Origin: Billgrantia campisalis
Lineage (GTDB): Bacteria; Pseudomonadota; Gammaproteobacteria; Pseudomonadales; Halomonadaceae
Length of the DNA: 64,000 nucleotides
Assembly (NCBI RefSeq): GCF_022341425.1
Contig: NZ_JABFUC010000006.1
Coordinates: 1-64,000 of the forward strand
Direction of reading: 5' to 3'
The position numbers and the translations under genes were made by a program. Below, in pieces: positions 53,383-63,138 of the stretch (positions are counted from its first letter, which is position 1; every line of letters begins with the position of its first letter). Under the pieces are notes generated by a model. It searched no databases and was not told the DNA's origin. It saw only the letters and a list, made by a program, of their open reading frames with translations.

Positions 53383-53862
53383 ATGCGTGTGCTCTTTGTC
53401 TGTCTTGGAAACATCTGCCGCTCGCCCACCGCCGAGGGGGTGTTTCGCCGGCAGCTGGCGGCCGCCGGCCTGGCCGAGCGGGTGGCGGTCGACTCCTGCG
53501 GTATCGGCTCTTGGCACGTGGACAAGGCGCCCGATTCCCGGGCCCAGCAGGCCGCGGCCCAGCGTGGCATCGAGCTGGGCGAGCTGCGTGCCCGCCAGCT
53601 GTGTGACGCGGATTTTCAGCGTTTCGACTATCTGCTGGCCATGGATCACGACAACCTGGCGGCGCTGCAAGCGCGCCGGCCGGCGGATTGCACGGCCCAC
53701 CTCGGGCTGTTCCTGGCCTTCGCCGGCGAGCCGGACCGGGCGGTGCCCGATCCCTACTACGGCGGCGAGCAGGGCTTCGAGGAGGTGCTCGACCTGATCG
53801 AGGCGGCCTCCCGGGGGCTGGTGGCGGAACTGCACCGGCGCCTCGAAGCGGGGCGCCATTGA
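53383..53862 (+). CDS. Low-molecular-weight protein tyrosine phosphatase
   Basis: A 159-residue LMW-PTP. The P-loop is Cys7 to Arg13 (CLGNICRS) and the acid is in VPDPYYGG. It starts three bases after the kdsB stop and ends overlapping the murB start. The same kdsB-PTP-murB order occurs in Pseudomonas. The substrate is not evident; a kinase partner is not seen here. Confidence 0.94.
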   Translation: MRVLFVCLGNICRSPTAEGVFRRQLAAAGLAERVAVDSCGIGSWHVDKAPDSRAQQAAAQRGIELGELRARQLCDADFQRFDYLLAMDHDNLAALQARRPADCTAHLGLFLAFAGEPDRAVPDPYYGGEQGFEEVLDLIEAASRGLVAELHRRLEAGRH

Positions 53863-54872
53863 GTGCGACGATCCTGACCGAACACGACCTGTCGCGCGCC
53901 AACACCCTGGGATTGCCCTGTGTGGCCGAGCGCCTCGCGGCAGCGGTCAGCGATGCCCAGCTCTGCGCGACGCTGCGGCTGGCGGCCGAGCGGGGCTGGC
54001 CGCTGACGCTGCTGGGCGGGGGGAGCAATCTGATCCTGCCCGAGCGGCTGCCCGGGCTGGTGGTACAGCCGGCCATGGCCGACTGGTGGCTGGAGGAGGG
54101 CGATGCTGACAGCGTGCGCGTGCACGTCGAGGCCGGCGTCAACTGGCACGAACTGGTGATGGCGCTGGCCGGCCGCGGGCTGTGGGGCGTCGAGAACCTG
54201 GCGCTGATTCCCGGCCGCTGCGGTGCCGCGCCGATCCAGAATATCGGCGCCTACGGCGTGGAGCTCTGCGAGGTGCTGGAGGCGGTGCATCTGCGCTACC
54301 TGGCGGATGGGCGCGAGGCGGTATTCACGCCCGCCGACTGCGCCTTCGGCTATCGCGACAGCGTCTTCAAGGGTGAGCTGGAGGGGCGCGTGGTGATCAC
54401 CCGCCTGGTGCTTAGGCTATCGCAAGCCCCGCGGCCACGGCTCGATTACGGTGATCTGGCGAGCCGGGTGAGGGGAGGGCCCACACCGCTGGCGGTGGCC
54501 GAGGCGGTATGCGCGATTCGCCGCGAGAAGCTGCCCGACCCGCGGCACCTCGGCAATGCCGGCAGCTTCTTCAAGAATCCGCTGGTGCGGGGAGAACTGG
54601 CCGAGCGGCTGCTGGCCGACCATCCCGGGATGCCCCACTTCGTGCAGCCCGATGGGCGGGTCAAGCTGGCCGCCGGCTGGCTGATCGACCGCTGTGGCCT
54701 CAAGGGCTGGCGTGAGGGCCACTTCGGCGTGCATGAGCGCCAGGCCCTGGTACTGGTGCACTTCGGTGGTGGCAGTGCCGCCGAGCTGCTTGCCTTCGCC
54801 GCAGCGGTGGCTGGCCGGGTGACGGAACGCTTTGGTGTCGAGCTGGAGCGTGAGCCACGCCTGGCGGGTTGA
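53859..54872 (+). CDS. murB: UDP-N-acetylenolpyruvoylglucosamine reductase MurB
   Basis: A 337-residue type I MurB with LGGGSNLILPE (FAD site), GRCGAAPIQNIGAYGVEL, YRDSVFKG and LGNAGSFFKNP with the catalytic serine. It reduces the enolpyruvyl group to make UDP-MurNAc. The start is a TTG at 53859, within the previous stop (TTGA); no in-frame ATG or GTG fits, so the frame must be entered there or by coupling. Confidence 0.93.
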   Translation: MSATILTEHDLSRANTLGLPCVAERLAAAVSDAQLCATLRLAAERGWPLTLLGGGSNLILPERLPGLVVQPAMADWWLEEGDADSVRVHVEAGVNWHELVMALAGRGLWGVENLALIPGRCGAAPIQNIGAYGVELCEVLEAVHLRYLADGREAVFTPADCAFGYRDSVFKGELEGRVVITRLVLRLSQAPRPRLDYGDLASRVRGGPTPLAVAEAVCAIRREKLPDPRHLGNAGSFFKNPLVRGELAERLLADHPGMPHFVQPDGRVKLAAGWLIDRCGLKGWREGHFGVHERQALVLVHFGGGSAAELLAFAAAVAGRVTERFGVELEREPRLAG

Positions 54873-54910
54873 TTGCCAGAGCTCCGCCAGGGGCAGCCGA
54901 TCAATGGATC

Positions 54911-54961
54911 GCCTCCGAAAGTAGCCGGCCTCCGAAAGTAGCCGGCCATCGAAAGATAGCC
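54911..54961 (+). repeat. Three tandem copies of a 17-bp unit
   Basis: GCCTCCGAAAGTAGCCG occurs twice perfectly (54911-54927, 54928-54944) and a third time imperfectly (54945-54961, GCCATCGAAAGATAGCC), between the murB stop and the terminator. Confidence 0.8.
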
Positions 54962-54970
54962 AGCAAAATG

Positions 54971-55000
54971 AAAACGCCCGCGCAAATGCGCGGGCGTTTT
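54971..55000. terminator. Bidirectional terminator between murB and rne
   Basis: AAAACGCCCGCGC, loop AAAT, GCGCGGGCGTTTT: a perfect 13-pair stem with A/T ends on both sides, able to end transcripts from both convergent genes. Confidence 0.92.
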
Positions 55001-55014
55001 CGTCGGGCGGGGCT

Positions 55015-58000
55015 TCAGCCCTGCTTGCCGTCCTGGGCCTTGGCTTCCTGCTCACGCCGGCGGATCTCCCGCGGGTCGTTGTGGGCGCGACGCCGGCGGC
55101 GGCGGGACGCCGCCGACTCCTTGCCACCGTTGTCGCTATCGGAGGCAGCCGGCTTGGCGTCGGGCTTCGACTCGGCCTTGGGCGCTTCGGCGGCTTTCTC
55201 GGCCGGCTTGGCTTCAGGCTTGGCCTCGGCGGCTTTTTCTGCCGGCTTCGGCTCGGGCTTCACGTCGGCCTTGGGCGCTTCGGCGGCTTTCTCGGCCGGC
55301 TTGGCGTCGGGCTTGGTCTCGGGCTTCGACTCGGCCTTGGGCGCTTCGGCGGCCTTCTCGGCCGGCTTCGCTTCAGGCTTGGCCTCGGGCTTCGACTCGG
55401 CCTTGGGCGCCTCGGCGGCCTTCTCGGCCGGCTTGGCGTCGGGCTTGGCCTCGGGCTTCGACTCGGCCTTGGGCGCTTCGGCGGCCTTCTCGGCCGGCTT
55501 CGCTTCAGGCTTGGCCTCGGGCTTCGACTCGGCCTTGGGCGCTTCGGCGGCCTTCTCGGCCGGCTTCGCTTCAGGCTTGGCCTCGGGCTTCGGCTCGGCC
55601 TTGGGCGCCTCGGCGGCTTTCTCGGCCGGCTTCGCTTCAGGCTTGGTCTCGGCCTTGGGCGCTTCGGCGGCCTTCTCGGCCGGCTTGGCGTCGGGCTTGG
55701 CCTCGGGCTTCGGCTCGGCCTTGGGCGCCTCGGCGGCTTTCTCGGCCGGCTTCGCTTCAGGCTTGGTCTCGGGCTTGGTCTCGGGCTTCGCGTCGGCCTT
55801 GGGCGCCTCGGCGGCCTTCTCGGCCGGCTTCGCTTCAGGCTTGGTCTCGGCCTTGGGCGCCTCGGCGGCCTTCTCGGCCCCCTCTACCGGCTGCGCCGTG
55901 GCGGCTTGCGCCTGCAGCCGCTGCTGCTCGGCTTCGGCCTGGGGATTGATGGCATGTTGGCGCGAGCGGTTGCGCGGGTTGTTGCGGGTGCGCTTGGGCT
56001 TGCCGCTCTCCGCCTTGTCGCCGGCGACCTCGGCCGTCTTCTCGCTGGCCTTGTCGGCGACCTTGTCGGTGCTTTCCGGCCGCTGGCGGCTAGGCGCCGT
56101 GTCGCGACCGCTGTCCCGGGCGGACGGCTGGCTGGCCTGACGGCCGCCGCTATCCTGCTGGCTGCGGCCCTGCTGACTGCGGCCACCCTGACGGCCGCTG
56201 TCCTCCTGCTGCGGGCTTCTGTCCGGGCGCTGGCCACGGCCGCCGCGGGTCTGGCGACCGCCGCGGCTGTCGCTGTCCTGGCGGGCGTCGCCGCGCTCCT
56301 GCTGACGCCCCTGGCCTCGCTGGCCGCGGCCGTCGTCGCGTGTGTCGGTACGTTCGCTGCGGGGTCGGCGGCTGCGCCCTTTGCCGCCGCGCTCCTCGCC
56401 GTCCGTCGCGCTGCGGGAAGTCGGCTGCTGTGGGGCGCTCGGCTTACGCGGCTGATCGCGGCCGGTGTCTTGCTCTTCGCCGCTGCCAAGCCACTTGGCC
56501 ACGCCCTTGACCAGTCGGCCGAGCACGCCCGCGGCAACCGGCGCTGGCGCCGGTGCCGCAGGCGGCGGGGTGGCGGGGCTGGCAGGCTCCTGCTGCAGGG
56601 AGCTGGGTGCCGGCTCGTTGTGGATGACCGTCTTGACGGCCGCCTCGGCGCGCTGCACCGGCCGGGTGCCGCTGGTGTCCGGCTCCTTGCCCACCTCGGT
56701 ATCGACCGAGAGCTCGAAGCTGGATTTCTCCACGCCACCCTCTTCCTCGACATGGTCGTCACGCAGGCGCTGCACGTCGTAGTGAGGGGTGTCCATGTCG
56801 GGGTTGGGCAGCATGATCACCTGTACCCCCTGGCGGCGCTCGATCTCGGCCAGCACCGCCCGCTTCTCGTTGAGCAGGTAGGTGGCCACCGGCACCGGCA
56901 GGATGGCGCGGATCTGGGCGCTGCGCTCCTTCATGGCCTCTTCTTCGATCAGGCGCATGATGGAGAGCGACAGGGAGCGCACATCGCGGATGGTGCCCTG
57001 GCCGTTGCAGCGCGGGCAGACCACGCCGCTGGTCTCGCCCAGCGACGGGCGCAGGCGCTGGCGGGACATCTCCATCAGGCCGAAGCGCGAGATACGGCCG
57101 ATCTGCACCCGGGCGCGATCCAGCTTGAGGGCGTCGCGCATGCGGTTCTCGACCTCCCGCTGGTTGCGCGCCGGGCTCATGTCGATGAAGTCGATGACCA
57201 CCAGGCCGCCGATATCCCGCAGGCGCAGCTGGCGGGCGATCTCGTCGGCGGCTTCCAGGTTGGTCTGCAGGGCGGTCTCCTCGATATCGCTGCCGCGGGT
57301 GGCCCGCGCCGAGTTGATATCGATGGAGACCAGCGCCTCGGTGTGGTCGATGACGATGGAGCCGCCGGAGGGGAGCTTCACCTCGCGCTCGTAGGCGGTC
57401 TCGATCTGCGACTCGATCTGGAAGCGCGAGAAGAGCGGGACTTCGTCGGCGTAGAGCTTGATCTTCTGCTGGTAGGAGGGCATCACCTGGCGGATGAAGG
57501 CCAGCGCCTCCTGATGAACTGTCTCGCTGTCGATCAGCACCTCGCCGATGTCCTGGCGCAGGTAGTCGCGCATGGCGCGAATGATGACGTTGGATTCGCG
57601 GTAGATCAGGAAGGGTGCCGGGCGCTTGCCGGCCTCCTCGGTGATCGATTCCCACACCTGCACCAGGTAGTCCAGGTCCCACTGCAGCTCTTCGGTGGAG
57701 CGGCCGATGCCGGCGGTACGCACGATCACGCCCATCTTGTCGGGCACAGTGAGCTGGCCCATGGCTTCCTTGAGCTGGCTGCGCTCTTCGCCCTCGATGC
57801 GCCGCGAGATGCCGCCGGCGCGGGGGTTGTTGGGCATCAGCACCAGGAAGCGGCCGGCCAGGCTGATAAAGGTGGTGAGGGCGGCGCCCTTGTTGCCGCG
57901 CTCCTCCTTATCGACCTGAACGATGACTTCCTGGCCCTCCTTGAGCACCTCCTTGATGCTGGGGCGACCGGAGGTCTCTTTCAGGAAGTATTCGCGGGAG

Positions 58001-58218
58001 ATCTCCTTGAGCGGCAGGAAGCCGTGGCGATCGGCGCCGAAGTCGACGAAGGCGGCTTCGAGGGAGGGCTCTACACGGGTGATCTTGCCGCGGTAGATAT
58101 TGGCCTTCTTCTGTTCCCGGGCACCGGATTCGATGTCCAGGTCGTAGAGGCGCTGTCCATCGACCAGAGCGACACGCAGCTCTTCGGGCTGGGTCGCGTT
58201 GATGAGCATCCGTTTCAT
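55015..58218 (-). CDS. rne: Ribonuclease E
   Basis: A 1067-residue RNase E. S1 RNA-binding domain at residues ~37-120, catalytic aspartates Asp300 and Asp343 (counterparts of E. coli D303 and D346), and zinc-link CPRCNGQG (Cys401, Cys404). The C-terminal ~550 residues are the disordered degradosome scaffold: an Arg/Gly/Gln-rich stretch (about 600-780) and then about 12 repeats of [11 protein letters not shown] with charged linkers (about 785-1025). It starts mRNA decay and processes rRNA and tRNA. ATG 58218 gives [10 protein letters not shown], the family start. Divergent from rluC as in E. coli. Confidence 0.97.
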   Translation of the reverse strand: MKRMLINATQPEELRVALVDGQRLYDLDIESGAREQKKANIYRGKITRVEPSLEAAFVDFGADRHGFLPLKEISREYFLKETSGRPSIKEVLKEGQEVIVQVDKEERGNKGAALTTFISLAGRFLVLMPNNPRAGGISRRIEGEERSQLKEAMGQLTVPDKMGVIVRTAGIGRSTEELQWDLDYLVQVWESITEEAGKRPAPFLIYRESNVIIRAMRDYLRQDIGEVLIDSETVHQEALAFIRQVMPSYQQKIKLYADEVPLFSRFQIESQIETAYEREVKLPSGGSIVIDHTEALVSIDINSARATRGSDIEETALQTNLEAADEIARQLRLRDIGGLVVIDFIDMSPARNQREVENRMRDALKLDRARVQIGRISRFGLMEMSRQRLRPSLGETSGVVCPRCNGQGTIRDVRSLSLSIMRLIEEEAMKERSAQIRAILPVPVATYLLNEKRAVLAEIERRQGVQVIMLPNPDMDTPHYDVQRLRDDHVEEEGGVEKSSFELSVDTEVGKEPDTSGTRPVQRAEAAVKTVIHNEPAPSSLQQEPASPATPPPAAPAPAPVAAGVLGRLVKGVAKWLGSGEEQDTGRDQPRKPSAPQQPTSRSATDGEERGGKGRSRRPRSERTDTRDDGRGQRGQGRQQERGDARQDSDSRGGRQTRGGRGQRPDRSPQQEDSGRQGGRSQQGRSQQDSGGRQASQPSARDSGRDTAPSRQRPESTDKVADKASEKTAEVAGDKAESGKPKRTRNNPRNRSRQHAINPQAEAEQQRLQAQAATAQPVEGAEKAAEAPKAETKPEAKPAEKAAEAPKADAKPETKPETKPEAKPAEKAAEAPKAEPKPEAKPDAKPAEKAAEAPKAETKPEAKPAEKAAEAPKAEPKPEAKPEAKPAEKAAEAPKAESKPEAKPEAKPAEKAAEAPKAESKPEAKPDAKPAEKAAEAPKAESKPEAKPEAKPAEKAAEAPKAESKPETKPDAKPAEKAAEAPKADVKPEPKPAEKAAEAKPEAKPAEKAAEAPKAESKPDAKPAASDSDNGGKESAASRRRRRRAHNDPREIRRREQEAKAQDGKQG
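55150..55885 (-). repeat. Degenerate in-frame tandem repeat in the RNase E tail
   Basis: About 12 units, mostly 45-72 bp, coding [11 protein letters not shown] followed by variable linkers such as [12 protein letters not shown]. Unit length is always a multiple of three. The nearly identical DNA of neighbouring copies points to recent expansion by recombination or slippage. Confidence 0.9.
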
Positions 58219-58853
58219 GTTGTCTCGCAAACTGGGCGCGCCGGCGGGCGCCCGAAGGCGACGACGAAGGCGAACCTCTGGGTGCTGCGTGCTTGTAGCT
58301 CAGCGCATGTCACGGATGCGCAATGGCGCCCGCTCGAGCCGGCCCAGTAGAGCTCCGGCTCGAGATGATCATGTTGAGTACGTGGCGGAGGCAGGACATG
58401 TCTCGGTGGGGCTTCGCCCATCCGGCCCTGCGGTCACCGCCAGACACCTGGCATTCATCGATTCGCCAACGCCGGCCACCGGCACGATGTTGAACGATTC
58501 CCGTGGCCACCGCCCGCCAGCAGAGCGTTGGCGGGCCGGGATCCGGGCGTGGCGTTACTGCTTGTTCGTATCGGGCCAGCGGATGTTGCACTGGCCCCAG
58601 CTGTCTTGCACCTGACTCTGAGTCTTGCAGATATCGCGTCACTCGTCGGCGGCAGGACCTCTTTATGGGGGTCGTTGCGGCCCGATTTCGTCGCTCCGGC
58701 CTGCGTGTCTGTCGGGCAGGCGCCATGGGACCGAAGGGATCCATCCGAGCGAGCTGGCAATATAGCAGTAATACCCCATACCGGCAATTGGCGCAGGGCG
58801 CCCCGGAGTGCGTTAGAATGCCGATTCACAACGATTTCTCGAGCGGGAGTCAC
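58219..58853. other. 635-bp rne/rluC divergent region
   Basis: No gene seen. In E. coli the rne mRNA has a ~360-nt leader that binds RNase E for autoregulation; this gap is long enough for the same, and several GC-rich inverted segments are present, but I cannot assign them. Confidence 0.5.
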
Positions 58854-59801
58854 ATGACCGAAGGACGCGACGTGCAGTGGGTGGAAGTGGGCGACGGCCA
58901 GGCGGGTCAGCGCATCGACAACTTCCTGATGGCGCGTCTGAAAGGCGTGCCGCGAACCCTCGTCTACCGCATCGTGCGAAAGGGTGAGGTGCGGGTCAAC
59001 AAGAAGCGCGTCAAGGCGGATACCCGACTGGCGGTGGGCGATCTGGTGCGTATTCCCCCCCTCAGGCTGGCACCCCGCGAGGCGGTCAGGGCGGTCAGCG
59101 ACAGCCTGCGCAACCTGCTGGCCGGCAGCGTGCTGGTGGAGGGGCGCGACTGGCTGGTGATCAACAAGCCGGCGGGTCTGGCCGTGCACGGTGGCAGCGG
59201 GGTCAAGATCGGCCTGATCGAGGCGCTGCGCCAGGTGCGCGAGGACCTCGACTTTCTGGAACTGGTGCATCGCCTGGATCGCGACACCTCCGGCTGCCTG
59301 CTGCTGGCCAAGTCGCGCCCGGCGCTGCTGGCCCTCAATGACGCCCTCAAGCAGCACCGGATGGACAAGCAGTATCTGGCACTGGTGGCCGGGCGCTGGC
59401 CGGCGCGGCGCGATTTCGTCAGCGCCCGGCTCGACCGCTACGACGCCGGTAACGGCGAGCGCCGGGTGCGCGTGGATGCCGCCGGCAAGGTGGCACGCAC
59501 CCGTTTCGCGGTGCGTGAGACCTTCGAGAAGGCCACCCTGGTGGCGGCCGAGCCGGTGACCGGGCGCACCCATCAGATTCGCGTGCATGCCGCCCATGCC
59601 GGTCATCCGCTGCTGGGCGACGATAAGTACGGTTCGCGGGAGGGGGAGAGTCTGGCCAGGCGGCTGGGGCTGTCGCGGCTGTTTCTGCATGCCGCAGCGC
59701 TGACCTTTCCCGAGCCCACCAGCGGTCGTCCGGTGCAGATTCGCGCCCCGCTGCCCGACGACCTGGAGGCCCTGCTGGCCCGAGCCCGCGCGGCCCGATG
59801 A
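58854..59801 (+). CDS. rluC: 23S rRNA pseudouridine synthase RluC
   Basis: A 315-residue pseudouridine synthase. N-terminal S4 domain (RIDNFLMARLKGVPRTLVYR, residues 20-39) and catalytic Asp144 in HRLDRDTSG. It modifies positions 955, 2504 and 2580 of 23S rRNA (E. coli numbering). The ATG at 58854 has GCGGGAG upstream; an in-frame ATG at 58818 would add 12 residues. Confidence 0.95.
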   Translation: MTEGRDVQWVEVGDGQAGQRIDNFLMARLKGVPRTLVYRIVRKGEVRVNKKRVKADTRLAVGDLVRIPPLRLAPREAVRAVSDSLRNLLAGSVLVEGRDWLVINKPAGLAVHGGSGVKIGLIEALRQVREDLDFLELVHRLDRDTSGCLLLAKSRPALLALNDALKQHRMDKQYLALVAGRWPARRDFVSARLDRYDAGNGERRVRVDAAGKVARTRFAVRETFEKATLVAAEPVTGRTHQIRVHAAHAGHPLLGDDKYGSREGESLARRLGLSRLFLHAAALTFPEPTSGRPVQIRAPLPDDLEALLARARAAR

Positions 59802-59826
59802 GCCCACTCGACCGACCGGAGCCCTG

Positions 59827-60477
59827 ATGCGCTATCGATTGATGATCTTCGACTGGGACGGCACCCTGATGGATTCCGCCGCCCGTATCGTCTCCAGCAT
59901 GCAGGCGGCGTCCCGTGAGGCCGGCTGGGGAGAGCTGGCCGACGAGGCGGTGCGCGATATCATCGGCCTGGGTCTGCCCGAGGCCATTGAGCGCCTGTGC
60001 CCTGGCATTGACCCGGAGCGGGCGGAGCTGCTGCGCAGCCGCTATGCCTTCCATTTCGTGCAGGGCGACACCACGCCCATGCGCTTCTTTCCCGGGGTAG
60101 AGGCCGGCGTGGCACGGCTGCGCGAGCGTCATGATCGGCGCCTGGCGGTGGCCACCGGCAAGAGTCGCCGCGGGCTGGATCGGGTGTTCCGTGAGAGCGA
60201 CAGCGGCGGCTGGTTCCATGCCAGCCGCACTGCCGACGAGACCCGCTCGAAACCGCATCCGCAGATGCTCGAAGAGCTGCTTGCCGAACTTGGCGTCGCC
60301 GTCGGCGAGTCGGTCATGGTTGGCGATACCGAATACGACCTGGAGATGGCGCGTGCCCTGGGGATGGATCGGGTCGCGGTGACCTGGGGAGTGCATGCGC
60401 CCCAGCGGCTTGCCGCGAGTCGCCCGGTGTTCACCGCCGGCGAGGTGGAGGAGCTGTTCGACTGGCTCGATCGCTGA
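59827..60477 (+). CDS. HAD-superfamily phosphatase, phosphoglycolate phosphatase-like
   Basis: A 216-residue HAD hydrolase with motif I FDWDGTLMDS (Asp9, Asp11), motif II ATGKSRRG, motif III lysine in RSKPHPQM and motif IV MVGDTEYDLEMARA. Close to phosphoglycolate phosphatase-type enzymes. Lies 25 bases after rluC and probably co-transcribed; the order rluC-HAD-sppA is shared with Pseudomonas. Substrate not certain. Confidence 0.92.
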   Translation: MRYRLMIFDWDGTLMDSAARIVSSMQAASREAGWGELADEAVRDIIGLGLPEAIERLCPGIDPERAELLRSRYAFHFVQGDTTPMRFFPGVEAGVARLRERHDRRLAVATGKSRRGLDRVFRESDSGGWFHASRTADETRSKPHPQMLEELLAELGVAVGESVMVGDTEYDLEMARALGMDRVAVTWGVHAPQRLAASRPVFTAGEVEELFDWLDR

Positions 60478-60547
60478 GCCAGCTCGCGAAAGCAGATCAG
60501 AAAAGCAGGTCAGATGAGTCGGTCGGCAATAGGAGTGCACCAAGCCC

Positions 60548-61630
60548 ATGAGCGATGATGACAAGCGCGATGACCGCTGGACCCAGGGGCCGGAGCTGGG
60601 CCCCGAAGAGGCCAGGGAAGCGAAGCAGGCCGCTAAGCAGGCGCCGCCGCCCGAGCCGGAGAGCGCCGAGACCCTGCGCGAGCGCCAGCGCCTGGCCCAG
60701 CAGCAGATGCTGGATCGCTGGATCGACGGTGTGCTGGTCGAGCAGCGCCGCACCCGCCGCTGGAAGCTGTTCTTCCGCTTCTTCTTCGCCCTGCTGATCC
60801 TGGCCTTGCTGGCCACCACGCTCTACGGCATCTTCGGCACCCAGGTTTCCCGTGAGCCCGAGCGCGAGCACCTGGGGGTGGTCAAGGTGCGCGGGGTGAT
60901 CGATGGGGAGTCGCCGGCCAGCGCCGAGCGCATCATCGAGGGGGTCAGGCGAGCCTGGGAGGCCGATCGCGCCGCGGCGGTGGTGCTGCATATCGATAGC
61001 CCCGGCGGCAGCCCGGTGCAGTCCCAGCGCATCTATGACGAGCTGATCAGGCTGCGCGAGCAGGGTGACAAGCCGATCATTGCGGTGATCGAGGACGTCG
61101 GCGCCAGTGGCGCCTACTACATTGCCGCCGCGGCCGACGAGATCGTCGCCGCGCCGGCCAGCCTGGTCGGCTCCATCGGGGTGGTCTTCGCCAGTTTCGG
61201 CTTCGAGGAAGCCATCGAGCGGCTGGGCGTGGAGCGCCGCGTCTACGCCGCCGGAGACAACAAGGCGTTCCTCGATCCCTTCTCCTCGGTGGCCCCGGAG
61301 CAGCGGCAATTCTGGCAGTCGGTCCTCGACACCACCCACCGCCAGTTCATCGAGGCAGTGCGCGATGGGCGAGGGGATCGTCTGGCCGAGGACGACCGAC
61401 TCTATTCCGGGCTGGTGTGGAGCGGCGAGCAGGCCCTTGAGCTGGGGCTGGTGGACGGCATCGACACGCTCCACGGCATCTCGCGTGAGCGCCTGGGCGA
61501 GGTGCGCCTGCACGATTACACGCCGCGCCTCGATCCCTTCGAGCGCCTCAGTCGCCGATTCGGTCGGGTTGCGGCGGAGTGGCTGGGGGTGCCCTCGAGC
61601 GGCTCGCCGGTGCGCTATCAGTTGAACTGA
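60548..61630 (+). CDS. sppA: Signal peptide peptidase SppA (S49 family)
   Basis: A 360-residue membrane peptidase. A cytoplasmic N-terminus, one membrane helix (about residues 73-97, FFRFFFALLILALLATTLYG), and the S49 domain with HIDSPGG, nucleophile Ser187 in GASGAYY and ASLVGSIGV. It digests cleaved signal peptides. It has one catalytic domain, half the size of E. coli SppA. Confidence 0.94.
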   Translation: MSDDDKRDDRWTQGPELGPEEAREAKQAAKQAPPPEPESAETLRERQRLAQQQMLDRWIDGVLVEQRRTRRWKLFFRFFFALLILALLATTLYGIFGTQVSREPEREHLGVVKVRGVIDGESPASAERIIEGVRRAWEADRAAAVVLHIDSPGGSPVQSQRIYDELIRLREQGDKPIIAVIEDVGASGAYYIAAAADEIVAAPASLVGSIGVVFASFGFEEAIERLGVERRVYAAGDNKAFLDPFSSVAPEQRQFWQSVLDTTHRQFIEAVRDGRGDRLAEDDRLYSGLVWSGEQALELGLVDGIDTLHGISRERLGEVRLHDYTPRLDPFERLSRRFGRVAAEWLGVPSSGSPVRYQLN

Positions 61631-61644
61631 CAGCGCCTTGCGCC

Positions 61645-62229
61645 TTACGGAGCCAGCGGGTCCAGCCCCGCTTCGCGCAGCAGGGCGCACAGGCGGATCA
61701 GCGGCAGGCCGATCAGCGTATTGGGGTCATCGCCCTCGAGCTTGTCGAACAGGGCGATGCCCAGTCCCTCCATGCGGAAGCTGCCGGCGCTGTCCAGCGG
61801 CTGCTCGCGCTCGACGTAGCGGGCAATCTCGCCCTCGCCGAGCCGCCGGAATACCACATCGTAGCGCTCGTGGCCGACCCAGTGGCGGTTGGCGCGGGTA
61901 TCCACCAGTGCCAGGCCGGTGAGGAAGCGAACCCGCTGTCCCGAGAAGCGCGCCAGGTTGGCACGGGCGGTGGCCGCATCGCCCGGCTTGCCGAGGATCT
62001 CGCCGTCGAACAGGGCCACCTGGTCGGAGCCGATGATCAGGTGCTCGGGGTGGTCGGCGGCGACGCGGTTGGCCTTGGCCAGCGCCAGGCGGTGTACCAG
62101 CGCCTCGGGCGATTCGCCCGGGCGTGGCGTCTCGTCGATGTCGGGGCTCGCCCAGGTATAGGGCAGGCCCAGGCGGTCGAGCAGCTGGCGTCGCCAGCGT
62201 GAGCCGGAAGCGAGGACGAGTCGGGGCAT
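61645..62229 (-). CDS. yceF: Maf-family nucleotide pyrophosphatase, YceF type
   Basis: A 194-residue Maf protein with the family N-terminus LVLASGSRWRRQLLDRLG, DIDETPRPGE, the DQVALFDGEILGKP catalytic region, and DDPNTLIGLPL. The YceF group hydrolyses 7-methyl-GTP. It converges on sppA and is divergent from yceD, as in E. coli. Confidence 0.95.
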   Translation of the reverse strand: MPRLVLASGSRWRRQLLDRLGLPYTWASPDIDETPRPGESPEALVHRLALAKANRVAADHPEHLIIGSDQVALFDGEILGKPGDAATARANLARFSGQRVRFLTGLALVDTRANRHWVGHERYDVVFRRLGEGEIARYVEREQPLDSAGSFRMEGLGIALFDKLEGDDPNTLIGLPLIRLCALLREAGLDPLAP

Positions 62230-62371
62230 GCGGTGCTCCTTGTGGTGGTCGCTGTGATTAGCCTGTGTTCAGCCTGTGGGTGGGGCCGTCGTGACCCTTG
62301 GTGCCGCCATTGTAACCCGCCGTGACGGCGGCTTTGACAGGGGCGGGGGGAGTGCCTATCATTGCGCGCCT

Positions 62372-62899
62372 ATGTTGACTTCACGACTTCCCCAACGGGT
62401 CGAGCCGTACAAGCTCGCCGCCCGCGCCGAGCGCCTCGAAGGCCTGATGGCGCTCGACCAGTTCGAGCGCCTGGCTGAGCATGTCGGCGCTCAGGTCGGC
62501 GATTGCCGGGTGTGGCTGACGTTCGCCATCGACGCCCAGGGGCGCCGCGAGATTCGCGGTCGCCTGGAGGCCGAGCTGCAGCTGCCCTGTCGGCGCTGCC
62601 TCGAGCCCTTGTTCCAGCGCGTCGAGAGCGACTTCCTGCTGGGAATGGTCACCAGCGATGCGCTGGCGGCCGAGCTGCCGAGCACCCACGAGCCGGTGCT
62701 GGTGGAAAACGAACAGCTGAACCTGCTGGTGGTGGTCGAGGATGAGCTCATTCTCAGCCTGCCCCAGGTGGTTTACCACGACGAGGCCCAGTGTCGGGTT
62801 TCGCGCGACCAGCTGAGCAGCGGTGAGGAGGCCGAGTCCTCGGAGCCGACTCCCGCAAGTCCCTTCGAGGTGCTGCGCCGCCTCAAGGGCAAAAACTGA
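62372..62899 (+). CDS. yceD: YceD (DUF177) family protein
   Basis: A 175-residue protein, with the conserved LPCRRCLEPL cysteine pair, and LVVVEDELILSLP. DUF177 proteins precede rpmF in most bacteria and are linked to 23S rRNA levels and ribosome assembly. The ATG at 62372 gives MLTSRLPQRV. Confidence 0.93.
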   Translation: MLTSRLPQRVEPYKLAARAERLEGLMALDQFERLAEHVGAQVGDCRVWLTFAIDAQGRREIRGRLEAELQLPCRRCLEPLFQRVESDFLLGMVTSDALAAELPSTHEPVLVENEQLNLLVVVEDELILSLPQVVYHDEAQCRVSRDQLSSGEEAESSEPTPASPFEVLRRLKGKN

Positions 62900-62931
62900 C
62901 CTATCCTCGATTCACTCTGGAGTGACACCTC

Positions 62932-63102
62932 ATGGCAGTTCAACAGAATCGCAAGACCCGTTCCAAGCGCGGCATGCGTCGTAGCCACGACGCCCTGAGC
63001 GCCCCGACCCTGTCCCAGGACAAGGAAACCGGTACCACTCACCTGCGCCACCACGTCTCTCCCGACGGCTTCTATCGTGGCCGCAAGGTCGTCGACGCCT
63101 AA
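62932..63102 (+). CDS. rpmF: Ribosomal protein bL32
   Basis: A 56-residue bL32: [20 protein letters not shown] start, and YRGRKVVDA end. RBS GGAGTGACACCTC. Between yceD and plsX as usual. The Cys zinc-ribbon form of L32 is not used here. Confidence 0.97.
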   Translation: MAVQQNRKTRSKRGMRRSHDALSAPTLSQDKETGTTHLRHHVSPDGFYRGRKVVDA

Positions 63103-63138
63103 GCTCGGCACTTTGCCGAAGCGGCCCGGTGCCTGAGC

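Noticed and set aside
54869-56140. 423-codon frame with many [11 protein letters not shown] repeats
   Set aside because: It is the other-frame translation of the rne repeat DNA; the repeated protein is a by-product.
55081-58350. A 1089-codon open frame antisense to rne
   Set aside because: It mirrors the rne coding strand, including its repeats, giving a low-complexity Gly/Leu/Arg product without family resemblance. High GC produces such antisense frames throughout the window.
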